From: Azadirachta indica
Lineage: Eukaryota > Streptophyta > Magnoliopsida > Sapindales > Meliaceae
Direction: 5' to 3'
Length of the DNA: 64,000 nucleotides
Assembly (NCBI GenBank): GCA_022749755.1
Contig: CM040447.1
Location: 6,346,545 to 6,410,544 of the forward strand
Positions 1-10,502 of this stretch are shown in pieces. Under the pieces are notes generated by a model. That model had not been told where the DNA came from. It saw only the letters and a list, made by a program, of their open reading frames with translations, and did no database searches. The stretch's first letter is position 1. Each line of letters opens with the position of its first letter. Made by a program: the position numbers and the translations under genes.

Positions 1-345
1 TACGCGTTATCTTTAGAGAGCTCGCGAGAAGAACATCTACCATGTCCTTTAGAAGAGTCCAAGGTTGAATGATTCATACAACAGTGAATCTTGAAGATTC
101 CATGCCTGGTTTTGGCACCAGGCTTTGACTCCCACGCAGCACTACGTATCAATTTTTTTAAAATTTTCGATTATCAATATTATGTCATGTAAAAATAACT
201 TAAATTTATCTATTTTAATATTTTAAAGTTATTTGAGACCACATTTTTTTTCTTCGCCTTTCCTCTGTTTTTCTTTCCCTTATCAACTTAATTACGTCAC
301 TGCTTACGTTATAAATAAGGGGACTACTTTATAAATTTAACCTAA
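1..345 (+). promoter_or_regulatory. Orphan copy of the monooxygenase upstream/promoter region
   Basis: This stretch matches the region upstream of monooxygenase B (about 7031-7666) with some deletions. The shared parts include the block beginning TACGCGTT, the GATTCCATGCCTGGTTTTGG block and the CTTACGTTATAAATAA TATA region (308-320 here, 7635-7645 at gene B). No coding exon follows: at about 346 the sequence passes into a 2.43 kb repeat unit, and the promoter-proximal part (271-345) recurs at 2779-2846 next to gene A. It is therefore a promoter copy separated from its gene. Whether it is transcribed cannot be seen. Confidence 0.7.
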
Positions 346-487
346 AGAAATTGAAATAAATCAACAAATCTAATACCTAACACAAAAAATAAAAAGTAAA
401 AATTTCTTTAAAATTTTTCCCTCTCATTTGCACAAAAACAAACTTTTGAATCCTAATTTGCAAAGCAAAATACAAAATAATTAATTG

Positions 488-1893
488 TGAAAAAATGACA
501 TATTCTCTCCTAATATTTAGCCTAATAGATAAATATCCTTTTAATGTTTGAAAAAAAATAAATACCCCTTGACCTTTGGATAAATAGTCAGATACCTCAT
601 TTTTGTTATTTAACTAGTTAATTTATTATCATTTATAACCCTAATCTTTTACATAATAATAATATAATATATATTTTATTTAATTATAACACTTTATTCT
701 TTATTTTAATATTTTTTATAATATAATTTTTTTAAAATATAATAATTTAGTCCTATACTTAATTTTTTTTTCACAATATACTCAAGACTAAATATATTTT
801 TAATTTTTTATTTAATAGGAAAATTTAGAAAAAAAATTATAAAAAAAATTTAAACAATGAGTTAAATTAAACTCTTATTAAAATATTTAAAACTTTTTTT
901 TATAATAAATTTGATATTTAATTGTTAAAAAATGATATATTAGGCCAAACATCTAGGGGGTATATGTCATTTTTTTTTGTTATAAATATTTTAGTATATG
1001 AGTGTGACTTAACTCATTTTTTGACTTTTTTTTAATAATTTTTTTTTTTAAAATTTTTTTATTAAAATAAGAAGTTGAAAGAATTATAATTTTTTATTAT
1101 TTTTTATTTGTAATATACATATATATTGTATTTATTATTTATATTTCCATTTTTTTAAAAAATATAATAAATTTTACATAATTTTTTAAATAAATATATT
1201 ACATGTAAAAATAAAACGTTAAAAAATATTATAAATAAAAATAATCAAAAATTTTTTTCTTTTCTATTTTTTAATTAAAATTAAATTATATTGGTTAATA
1301 AAAATATAAAATATATTTAATTACTAATTTTATTAGCAATGATACTAAATTTTTTTTTTTTACTTTTTTATTTATATTTTTATAATTTTTCCCAAAAAAA
1401 AATATAATAAATTGAATATAATCTTTTAAATAAAAATATTAATATAAGAATAAGACGTTACAATATATTTCAAATTTTTTTTAACAATTAAATATCAAAT
1501 TTATTGTTAAAAAAAGATTATAAATATTATAATAAGAGTTTAATTTAACTCATTATTTAAATTTTTTAAATAATATTTTCTTTTCTAAATTTTTATTGAA
1601 ATAATAAATTAAAAATATATTTAGTCTTAAGTATATTGTAAAAAAAAATTAAATATAAAATTAAATTATTATATTAAAAAAATTTATATTGTAAAAAAAT
1701 ATTAAAATAAAGACTAAAGTGTTATAAATAAATAATATATATTATATTGTTATTGTATAAAAAATTAATAATATAAATGATAATAAATTACCTGATCAAC
1801 TAATAGTTATAAAATTTAATGAATATTTATCTAAACGTCAAGAAGATATTTGTTTAGTAGGTCAAATATGGTGTATACGGCATTTTCCCTTTC
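488..1893. mobile_element. AT-rich non-autonomous DNA element with ~45 bp inverted ends, copy 1
   Basis: The left end (AAAATGACATATTCTCTCC, then TAATATTTAGCCTAATAGA) is approximately the reverse complement of the right end near 1848-1893 (TAGTAGGTCAAATATGG...GGCATTTTCCC). A further inverted-end-like segment sits inside at about 935-975 (TAGGCCAAACATCTAGGGGG), which suggests a nested or composite element. There is no coding capacity. I could not define a clear target-site duplication. The paralogous element at 14633-15988 has better preserved ends. It is probably a MITE, but the superfamily is not assigned. Confidence 0.5.
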
Positions 1894-2200
1894 TTTAATT
1901 TTTCCATCGCCAATCAATCACGCCAAATCCGTACCAAACTCCAATCAATATAAGAATCAACCACTCCACTCATTATCATTGTTCTTTCTTGTAAACTCAC
2001 ACCTCACAATCTGAAAGTAGATCTGCAAGCTGAATTAGAGGCCAAAAAAAAAAAAAAAAAAAAAAAAAGAAAAAGAAAAATCAGCCACAACAATGAAGTG
2101 AGTTTAGGGAAAACATTTTTTTTTATTTTTATTCTAATAGTTTACAAATCACATCTTTTCATTTAATTTGCTTTTTTTGTTCTTATTAATAAGGAGAAGA
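1894..2200 (+). other. Duplicated promoter/5'-leader-like segment of an unidentified gene
   Basis: The less AT-rich stretch contains a CCAAT-type motif (CGCCAATCAATCACGCC) and a pyrimidine-rich leader (CTTGTAAACTCACACCTCAC). After a poly-A tract comes AATGAAGTGAGTTTAGG, which reads as a short ATG-started exon followed by a GTGAGT donor. The same arrangement occurs at about 15990-16300. No downstream exon is recognisable in either copy, so it looks like a captured or left-behind gene 5' end. Function is unknown. Confidence 0.3.
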
Positions 2201-2778
2201 TTAAAAAGAATAAGAGAGAAGATAATAAATAAAGAATAAAAAAATGAATTAACTTAATCATGCGTCATATATTTTTTTTCTGAGAGTGAATAATCCCAAC
2301 AGAACTTTAATTATTTTGTCTCTTAATGAAGGGTATTCGTGTTATTTTGTGTGTTTTGAATTCCATCACAACATAAATTGACAGCAGTGGAATCGGGTAT
2401 AAAAGAATCTGTATATTAGTTTAACAAGTTTATCTCTCACATTAGGCGTGCTGGTTCATTTTTTTAAATTTATCAATCAACTTATATAAAGTGAATTTTT
2501 CTTCATATAAACTACCTAATTAAATGGTTTATTTATTTATTTATTTATTTATTCTGTTACATGAGATTGGTTTTTTAAAATACCCATATTATTTTACAAT
2601 AAACGTAGCATAAAGTTATTAGGAGTCCTAACATCTATCTTTAGGGAAATAGTACAGTGTCAAGCATTTAGACAAAGAAAAGTGATAGAATAATTTTATT
2701 GATATGTTTTTATTCCAAGGTTTTTTTTTTGTTTTTTTGTGTCAAATTATCGTACATATGCATAAAATATATGTCCTG

Positions 2779-2884
2779 TTTTTCTTTCCCTAACTTAATT
2801 ATGTTACCGCTTACGTTATAAGTAAGAACTATCTTATAAATTCAACATGTGGTTGCATTTTACACACAGAAAGAAACAAAGAAA
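2779..2884 (+). promoter_or_regulatory. Proximal promoter and 5' leader of monooxygenase A
   Basis: This is homologous to 7597-7703 upstream of gene B. The presumed TATA element is changed from GTTATAAATAA (gene B) to GTTATAAGTAA (2815-2824). A second TTATAAATT motif follows at about 2834. The leader CAACATGTGGTTGCATTTTA is shared with gene B. The ATG inside this leader is out of frame or upstream and is also present in gene B, so it could be a small upstream start. Confidence 0.5.
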
Positions 2885-3760
2885 ATGACAACAATTTTAG
2901 AGGAAGATGTGGTGATAGTAGGAGCAGGAATAGCAGGTTTAGCGACGGCTGTGGCTCTGAAAGACTTGGAATTCGAGCTCTGGTTCTGGAAAAAGCAGAT
3001 GCGCCTCGAGCCACTGGTGCAGCCTTAACCCTTTTTCCAAACGCTTGGCTTGCTCTTGATGCCCTTGGTGTTTCCCACAAACTCACCTCCATTTATCGTC
3101 GTACAAAGAGGTAAAATAAACCAGAAAAAGAAAACTGTTCAAAATCTCAGATGGTTCTTGCTCATGGTGTTTCGTTATGCAATAAACATTTCTTGTGTTT
3201 TTTCAAACACAATTTATTTGGTTGACTTTTATTTTTGTTTTCATTTTTATGTATGCAGATGTAAATAAATATAATTTTATATATAATCAGGCGACTTGTA
3301 AGCAATATTCGAACTGGCGCTACCCGAGAAACCTCCTTTGTTAATACAGACGGGTGAGTTGTTTAAATTTAGGATTAATTCTCAGTGTCCAATGCTACCT
3401 TCTTTCGACATCATGTTTTAAAGAAACGTAATAATTGATTATCATTTCAAGATATTGAAGTGTTTAACATATTTCAGTAGCAACTTATTTCAATTCTTAA
3501 TCTGCCCTGGACTTGTCATGTATATATCTTTTATGAAGCAGGATTGAATCCGGACCCAGATCTGTACATCGTAGAACATTACTAGAAGCATTGGCGGATG
3601 AACTACCGATTGGCACAATTCACTTCTCTGCCAAGGTTGCTGCCATTGAAACAGAAACAACTGAAGCTTCATCTATTGCTGTAATACATTTGGGTGATGG
3701 TACTATAATCCAAGCTAAGGTACTTAAACCTTGCTTTTCTTTGCTGTGTTTGCTTGCATA

Positions 3761-3801
<41 letters not shown>

Positions 3802-4753
3802 GCACACATATGATTATGATTATTCATATAATTAATGGACTGTATATATATTTGCATTTTTGCTAGATTTTGATAGGATGTGATGGGATACACTCAACTG
3901 TGGCACGTTGGCTGGCACTTTCAGCACCGGTTGATTCTGACCGATCAGCTGTGCGTGGCCTCGCTATGTTTCCTGAAGGACATGGTTTGAACCAAGAAGC
4001 CAGGCAATTCGTAGATGCAGGCTTCAAAGGCGGATTTGTTCCACTCAATGATAAGGAAATCTATTGGCTCCTCACTTACAAATCTCTACCTAAAGGTAGC
4101 AGCAAATTGAGCTGTGTGATTTTTTCTTTTTTTCTGGAAGTAGCATGTTTATACATGTTAAATATTGTGCATTTCAATTTCCAGGAGAAAATACATCAGC
4201 AAATCCTGAATTGATACAGAAAGAATTACTTAAGAACTATGCCGAAATCATGCCCTCAGTGTACTTGGATGTCGTCCGGCATTGTGATCTTTCAACATTG
4301 ACGCTGGCTCCACTGATGTTCAGATATCCATGGGACATCATGTTTGGAAATCTGAGCAAAGGAAACATCACGGTGGCAGGAGACGCCATGCACTCGATGA
4401 CCCCTGATCTCGCTCAAGGCGGTTGCTCGGCGCTGGAAGACGCCGTAGTGCTCGGCCGACACATCGGCAACTCATTGATCAAACATAAAACACTTGTTTC
4501 AGGAGGCATTGTTGAAGCTATTGATGGATATGTGAAGGAAAGAAGATGGCGTATAACATGGCTGGTTGCGGCCTCATATTTATCAGGATGGGTACAACAA
4601 GGAGGATCAAAATGGTGGATGAAATTCCTGAGAGATGTGGTTTTCTATAAATTGCTGTTTCCCAGGATTGTTAACACAGTACAGTACGATTGTGGGAAAC
4701 TTCCAAGAGTCCCTTTCCCCGGCGAATTGGACAACTCAAGTAAAGTAGACTAA
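2885..4753 (+). pseudogene. FAD-dependent monooxygenase (MO1/CTF2-like), copy A, single-base frameshift in exon 1
   Basis: The family are class A flavoprotein monooxygenases that bind FAD through an N-terminal GxGxxG Rossmann motif and use NAD(P)H. Plant members are named MO1, CTF2 or FAD-dependent urate hydroxylase-like, and their substrates are mostly unknown. Five exons can be placed by GT/AG borders and by alignment with copy B: 2885-3110, 3291-3353, 3542-3719, 3867-4095, 4185-4753. Exons 2-5 match copy B base for base in length (63, 178, 229, 569). Exon 1 is 226 instead of 227: copy B reads CTGAAAAGACTTGG and this copy CTGAAAGACTTGG (about 2960-2963). Translation from the ATG therefore stops after about 47 residues. 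Everything downstream is open, including GAGIAG, IGCDGIHSTVARW and GDAMHSMTPDLAQGG (HP to HS and GQ to AQ compared with copy B). It is either a very young pseudogene or a base lost in the assembly. Confidence 0.85.
3763..3800. repeat. (TA)n microsatellite in intron 3 of monooxygenase A
   Basis: About 38 bp of uninterrupted TA dinucleotides lie between exons 3 and 4. The equivalent intron of copy B (8657-8757) lacks the run, so it expanded after the duplication. Confidence 0.9.
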
Positions 4754-7030
4754 AAACGAAAAAGTTTAATGTATTTTTGTTTGCTTGCTTTTGTTCCAAT
4801 ACTTGCAACTGTTTTTTCTTTTATTTGATCTTCTAAGGGAAGAGGACATCTGGATCCTCAAGGTTTGGCCTAATGTACATTTTAATGCTCAAAGTTATAA
4901 AACTCCTAATATGTTGTCTAGTAACTTTCTTTGGATGGACTATGATGAAATAATTATTTTGCCATGCTATGTTTTAACAATAAATTTAGCATGGCACTTT
5001 TAAATCCTTTTAATTTAAGTGGTGACAAAAGTTATTATTATTTCACCGTACTATCATTATTCAAATTATATAAAGATAAAAGTATCCCTATGAATTATAT
5101 TACATACTTCGACCGTGTTGTCCTTATTGATTTTATATGAAGATAAAAATGTCCTCATCGTCACCATCTTCCGCCCAAGAAACATATACCAAAGACTTCC
5201 AAAATTCGAAAAAAATAAGAAGCAGCAAAAATGAGGTGATGGTGGGAAAGAGTGCAAGCAGTGCATCTACGACAACAATGTTAATTTTGTCACCACAGCA
5301 AACCACCTTCCTCTCCTCCACCAACTTTTCCTTCTTGTTCACGTATTTATAGTGGTTAAAGTTTCAGCCGTGAGATGGGTAGAACGAAGACACATCATAT
5401 CGAAAGGAAAGTCTGAAGGGTACCATTTATTTCCCATTTCACTTGTAAAATCTGGGACAATTTATCACGTTTATCCACTGTGGATTCTACATTTTGACAC
5501 TTCCAGATAGAGTAAAATGATAATCTCCATCATACCATAGTTCTTGGAAAAGTACAAACCATGGACTGTAGTATGAATTTATTTACTTTCTGGATTGACT
5601 TTATAATAAAAATGCATTTAGTTATACTATTGATATTGATCTGGATAGCACAAAGTGCTTTCTTCAAAACATTTGTATCTCAAAATTATTACAAAAGAAT
5701 TAAAAAAATCTTAAACTATTGTTTATTTATTTCAATTAAATCGTATGTAAATTCAAAAATAAATAATATCTCTGAGACCATATTCTTTTTCTTTCTAGAC
5801 ATTATGGATTATGCACAATCAAGATTGCCTCTGCTGTTGCAGCCCTTGTAATCTATTAAGTTGTTTGTACAACATCCGCCACAAGAAAACTAAATACCCA
5901 CTTGCTTCTCCTGCAGCTCCACCATGGACTTATGTGGAGAAGGGGGAAGGCTCCAGAACAAGTGGCAATAAATACGGCCAAAATGGCCGTGTTAGATAAA
6001 GAATACAGAGGAAGTCTTTTGAGGAGTGGTGACGAATTTGCAGGTGGGAAATAAGGAGGGAAGAAGAGAAGCGGCAAGTAAAAGTGAGGGTTTCGGCGAA
6101 GGAAAATTCTGAAACTAAGTCCGAAAACTATTGCCAGCACCATAGTTTTATGCGGAACCATTTGACAAACACAAGAAAAGTACGGTTTTATCCTTAATAA
6201 ACTTCAAATGGGTGTTATTAGATAAAGTATTAAGAGTTTGATAGGTATTTTTGAAAACAAGGAGACTAAAATATATATTAGGACAAACTTTTGGGATCCA
6301 ACTTTATGATATCAAGCATCTCTGCAAAATAAATTAAAAAATGGTGGCGAAAGGATATGTGAATCCCTAAAATTTGACTTAATAACCTGATAAATCCAAT
6401 TAGTTATATTTGCATAAATTTTAATATTGACATTTTTATTTATTAGGTTTTAATTAGATTTAATCTGAAAATAACCTTCACCTTACACTTGAGAGGAGTT
6501 AAAACTCCTACTTGTTATTTAGAGAGTAAGAGTACCAATCACCCCAACTAAAGAGTGATCAAATGGTGATTAAAAAAGTTTGATTTAGATCCAAAAGCTT
6601 AAAAGTATGAGATCCAACAGGCCTATTACATACAACGTATTCCAATACGAAATTGCTATTTACATCCGAGTAATTGGCTCGAAAACACTCGTATACTATG
6701 TATATTGAACCTAGAATGAGGCACGCGTGAACATTTACCGAGTCATCTCTCCAATGTCAGTCAAATCTGTCAGCAAAATTAGAACACTCGAGTAATTGTC
6801 ATTCAATCTCTCCACTTGCTTAGTACTGAAAGCTTCTCTGTTAACTAATTTTATACATATCGCCTTGGCAACTAGACCAACAAGCTGCCAATCTTTCCCC
6901 TTTCCCTTGAAGATCCCTCTCCACCGTATTCTTTAGAAGAGTCAAAGATTGAATGATTCAAACAACTGTGAATCTTGAAGAGTATAGTAAGCTAATGTTT
7001 CTCGAGTGTTTGCTGTTGAAAATCTGCTTG
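4754..7030. other. Intergenic region between monooxygenases A and B
   Basis: The start is the 3' untranslated region of copy A, sharing TTGCAACTGTTTT with the 3' end of copy B. No exon of a known family was found. Short open stretches exist at 5137-5352 (+, serine-rich) and 5856-6161 (-), but neither shows family motifs or paralogues in the window. The right end (about 6780-7030) already belongs to the repeated upstream block of gene B. Confidence 0.5.
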
Positions 7031-7127
7031 TACGCGTTGTCTGTAGAGATCTAACGGAAAGAACATCTACCGTATTCTTTAGAAGAGTCAAAGATTGAAT
7101 GATTCAAACAACTGTGAATCTTGAAGA
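6923..7127 (+). repeat. 59 bp direct repeat upstream of monooxygenase B
   Basis: A 59 bp sequence beginning ACCGTATTCTTTAGAAGAG is present at 6923-6981 and again, identically, at 7069-7127, so the unit is offset by 146 bp. A diverged third copy lies at about 40-101 in the orphan upstream region of copy A. Perfect identity points to a recent local duplication or gene conversion. A role in expression is possible but unsupported. Confidence 0.85.
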
Positions 7128-7559
7128 TTCCATGCCTGGTTTTGGCTGCAGGTTTTGACTCCGAGGCGGCACTAAGTTTGACAAAACACGTGTAGTCATT
7201 GACCAGTTGCAGTTCAGACATTTCCTGCTTCTGTTTATGATTTTTATAACATTTTTTTTTTTTCAATACAATCATATATGTAGCACAATAATCTAATATT
7301 TAACTTATAATATAGAAGCATCGCAATCCATTCTGGGCTGAGCAAGAAATAACTTAGGTAAACATGATGTAATATCTTATATTTCTATTGGATTAACGAA
7401 TTTAAGTATCTTTTTTCTGTATTTTATTTTGATCAATATTATGTAATGTAAAAATAACTTAAATTTATCTATTTTAATATTTTTAAATATTTTGAGACCT
7501 AAGTGAGTAGATTTTATTTATTTTAATTTATCTAAAATCTAAACGAATTTGACAGATGG

Positions 7560-7703
7560 ATAGATCAATTTTTGTTTCTTCTCCTTTCCTCTGTTTTTCT
7601 TTTCCTTATCAACTTAATTATGTCACCGCTTACGTTATAAATAAAAACTACTTTATAAATTCAACATGTGGTTGCATTTTGCACGCAGAAAGAAACAGAA
7701 AAA
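7560..7703 (+). promoter_or_regulatory. Proximal promoter and leader of monooxygenase B
   Basis: A TATA-type motif (GTTATAAATAAAAA, 7635-7648) lies about 65 bp before the chosen ATG, with a second TTTATAAATT at about 7652. This segment is conserved at 258-345 and 2779-2884. A leader ATG at 7668 is in frame and would add 12 residues (beginning MVAFCTQ). I prefer 7704 because copy C also starts at the position equivalent to 7704. Confidence 0.6.
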
Positions 7704-9646
7704 ATGGCAACGATTTTAGAAGAAGAAGTGGTGATAATAGGAGCAGGAATAGCAGGTTTGGCGACAGCTGTGGCTCTGAAAAGACTTGGAATTCGAGCTC
7801 TAGTTTTAGAAAAAGCAGATGGGCTCCGAGCCACTGGTGCTGCCATAACCCTGTTTACAAACGCTTGGCGTGCTCTCGATGCCCTTGGTGTTTCTCACAA
7901 GCTCGCCTCCATTTATGTTCCTACAAAGAGGTAAAACGAAAACAATGTTCGCAATCTCAGATGGGTCTTGCTTTTTATGCATTTCTGAAATTGTTTAATT
8001 ACCTGTAACTTGGAACTTCTGAGGTTCCAATCTACTTATTCGCTGAAACATAGTAAACAAAAACTTAGTATATGCATTAATAAGCATCATCTTATGTGTG
8101 ACTAAATATAATTTTCTATATAATCAGGGGATTTGTAACCAATCTTGGAACTGGAGCTACCCAAGAAATCTCCTTTGCTGGAACTTCCGGGTAAGTTGCT
8201 TAAATTTAGGATTCATAGCTTTCGATGCTAACCAATTAATCTTGTACCATTATCATATCGCGATATTGAAGTGTTAAATGTGTATTCTACCAAGTGATGA
8301 AGCAGTTGGGATGAGTAGTTGAAGTTTCGGTTCTTCAAAAGTAAAAATAAATGTCCTTGTATTTCAGTCGTTTCTTGAGAAAATTTTTTTTTTATATCAA
8401 CCGAAATAAGAATCATGTACATATTTCAGTTGCGATAATGTATATTAAACGGTACTTGTATTATCTCCTGTGAAACAGGATTGCATCCGAACCCAGATAT
8501 GTGCATCGCATAAAATTATTAGAAGCATTGGCAGATGAATTGCCGATTGACACGATTCACTTCTCTGCCAAGGTTGTTGCCATTGAAACGGAAACACTTG
8601 AAGGTTCATCCGTTCCTGTCATACACTTGGGTGATGGTACTATAATCAAAGCTAAGGTACTTAAACCTTGCTCCTGTTTGCTGTGTTTGCTTGTATACAT
8701 AATATATGATGATGATTATTCATATAATAGACTGTGTATATGTTCCAATTTGGCTAGATTTTGATAGGATGTGATGGGGTACACTCAACGGTGGCACGAT
8801 GGTTGGGACTATCAGCACCAGTTGACTCTGGCCGATCAGCTGTACGTGGCCTCACTGTGTTTCCTGAAGGCCATGGTTTGAACCGAGATGTCAGGCAATT
8901 TGTAGATGCAGGCATAAGGGCTGGATATGTTGCACTCAACGAGAAGGAAATCTATTGGTTCCATGGTTACAAATCTTCGCCCAAAGGTAGCAACATTGAG
9001 CTATGTGATTGATTTTTTGCGGTAGCATTTTTGTGCATAACTTAATATTCTTCATCTTGTTCGTTTTTAATTTCCAGGACAAAATAGATCAGCAAATCCA
9101 GAATTGATACAGAAAGAATTACTTGAGAACTATGCCGAGATCTTCCCCCCATTGTTCTTGGATATCATCCGACATTGTGATCTTTCAACATTGACGGAGG
9201 CTCCAACGGTGTTAAGATATCCATGGGACATCATGTTTGGAAATCTAAGAAAAGGAAACATCACGGTGACCGGAGACGCCATGCACCCCATGACCCCTGA
9301 TCTCGGACAAGGGGGTTGCTTGGCGCTGGAAGACGCCGTGGTGCTCGGCCGAAACATCGGTAATTCACTCATCAAACATCAAAGACTTGCTCCAGGAGGC
9401 ATTGGGGAAGCATTGGATGGATATATAAAAGAAAGGAGATGGCGTGTGACATGGCTGGTTGCAGGGTCATATTTATCAGGATGGGCACAACTAGGAGGAT
9501 CAAAATGGTGGATGAAATTCCTAAGAGATGTGGTTTTCTATAAGCTGCTGTTTCCCAAGCTTGTTAACGTAGTACGGTATGACTGTGGGAAGCTTCCAAG
9601 AGTCACTTCCCCTGGTGAATTTGACAACTCAAGTAAAATAGACTGA
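7704..9646 (+). CDS. FAD-dependent monooxygenase (MO1/CTF2-like), copy B, intact
   Basis: Five exons (7704-7930, 8128-8190, 8479-8656, 8758-8986, 9078-9646) join to 1266 nt, which encodes 421 aa, a normal size for plant MO1/CTF2 proteins. All introns are GT-AG. Visible motifs are the FAD dinucleotide-binding GAGIAG (residues about 14-19), the DG motif IGCDGVHSTVARW that contacts FAD and NAD(P)H, and the GD motif GDAMHPMTPDLGQGG that binds the FAD ribityl and pyrophosphate. A tryptophan-rich C-terminal region (WMKFLRDVVFYKLLFP) may associate with membranes. No clear transit or signal peptide is seen. By family it hydroxylates a small molecule; the substrate is unknown, and the database label urate hydroxylase-like should not be taken literally. 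It is the only one of three neighbouring copies with an uninterrupted frame and a TATAAATA promoter. Confidence 0.93.
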
Positions 9647-10502
9647 AAGAAAAAAGTTCAATGTATCGTTTTGTTTTCTTGCTTTTTGTTACAATTCTTG
9701 CAACTGTTTTCCTTTTATTTGATTTTTTTTTGTAATTTGTGTTGGAAAAATGTTTGATATAATATAATTGATTTTGTTTCTCTTACTTATCCCACTAATT
9801 ACCTTTAATGATTTATTTTTTCATATCCATACAAATAAAACCAGTGAGTTGGAATTTGTGCTATAGGTCATTCTTTCATTGCCGGTACATTAATGGATTG
9901 AAAATAAAAAAAAAAAAGAATTTTCCACATTTAAAAACGAAAGGCTGGAATATATAAAAACTCTCTTTGGTGGATTGATAACTTAAAAAATTGAATTGAT
10001 TGGAAAGTCAAGAAAGTAAAGTAAATTCCCACACGCACAAAACCAGCTTGCCAATCAAAATTTAAAGAGTACCCGTCTCATAAACTCACAAGATTCTCCA
10101 ATGTAAAAGAAAGAGTAAATTATATATAGACCCATAGTTTGAGCTTGTTAAAACCAAAAACCCCTTTTCAGAATAATTAGTGAGTTGCAGAGCATTGATT
10201 GGGAGCTTTTGCGGAAGTTAATAACAGATGGAGATTTCTATTTTATTAGGTGATGGAGATTTTTAATTATAGGTGTGAATAAATGTGTAATGTGTTTTGT
10301 ATTTCGTGAATAATATAATGTACAGGACTGCTTCTAACGTGAGAAAAATGTAAATAAAATATACACATATTGTGTTCTTGTTTTGGGTTGGCTACATGAG
10401 TTGGAGAAATTCATTCCAAGTATCAATTTGGTTATAGAATTTCAACCAAATATTATTGAAACTTCAGCCCATTTTTGTTCAATTGCCCAATTGATTACCA
10501 CA
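9647..10502. other. Convergent intergenic region between monooxygenases B and C
   Basis: Genes B (+) and C (-) end towards each other here. Their 3' untranslated regions must lie within these 856 bp. I see AT-rich sequence, an A-run at about 9908-9920 and no open frame of note. Confidence 0.6.

Larger units (their letters stand above)
347..2779 (+). repeat. 2.43 kb duplicated unit, copy 1, in the promoter of monooxygenase A
   Basis: The sequence is nearly collinear with 14435-16884. Shared landmarks are CTAAAGAAATTGAAATAAATC at the left edge, CACAAAAACAAACTTTTGAA, the poly-A tract after GCTGAATTAGAG, and CATAAAATATATGTCCTG at the right edge. Copy 1 lacks about 55 bp near its left end that copy 2 has. 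The unit contains an AT-rich element with inverted ends (488-1893) and then about 890 bp of less AT-rich sequence. It contains no long open frame. Both flanks at this copy are monooxygenase promoter sequence (271-345 and 2779-2846), so it interrupts or was recombined into that promoter. Confidence 0.75.

Noticed and set aside
5856..6161. A 101-codon hydrophobic frame on the minus strand between monooxygenases A and B.
   Set aside because: It has no recognisable motif, no paralogue in the window and no promoter context. It is likely to be chance.
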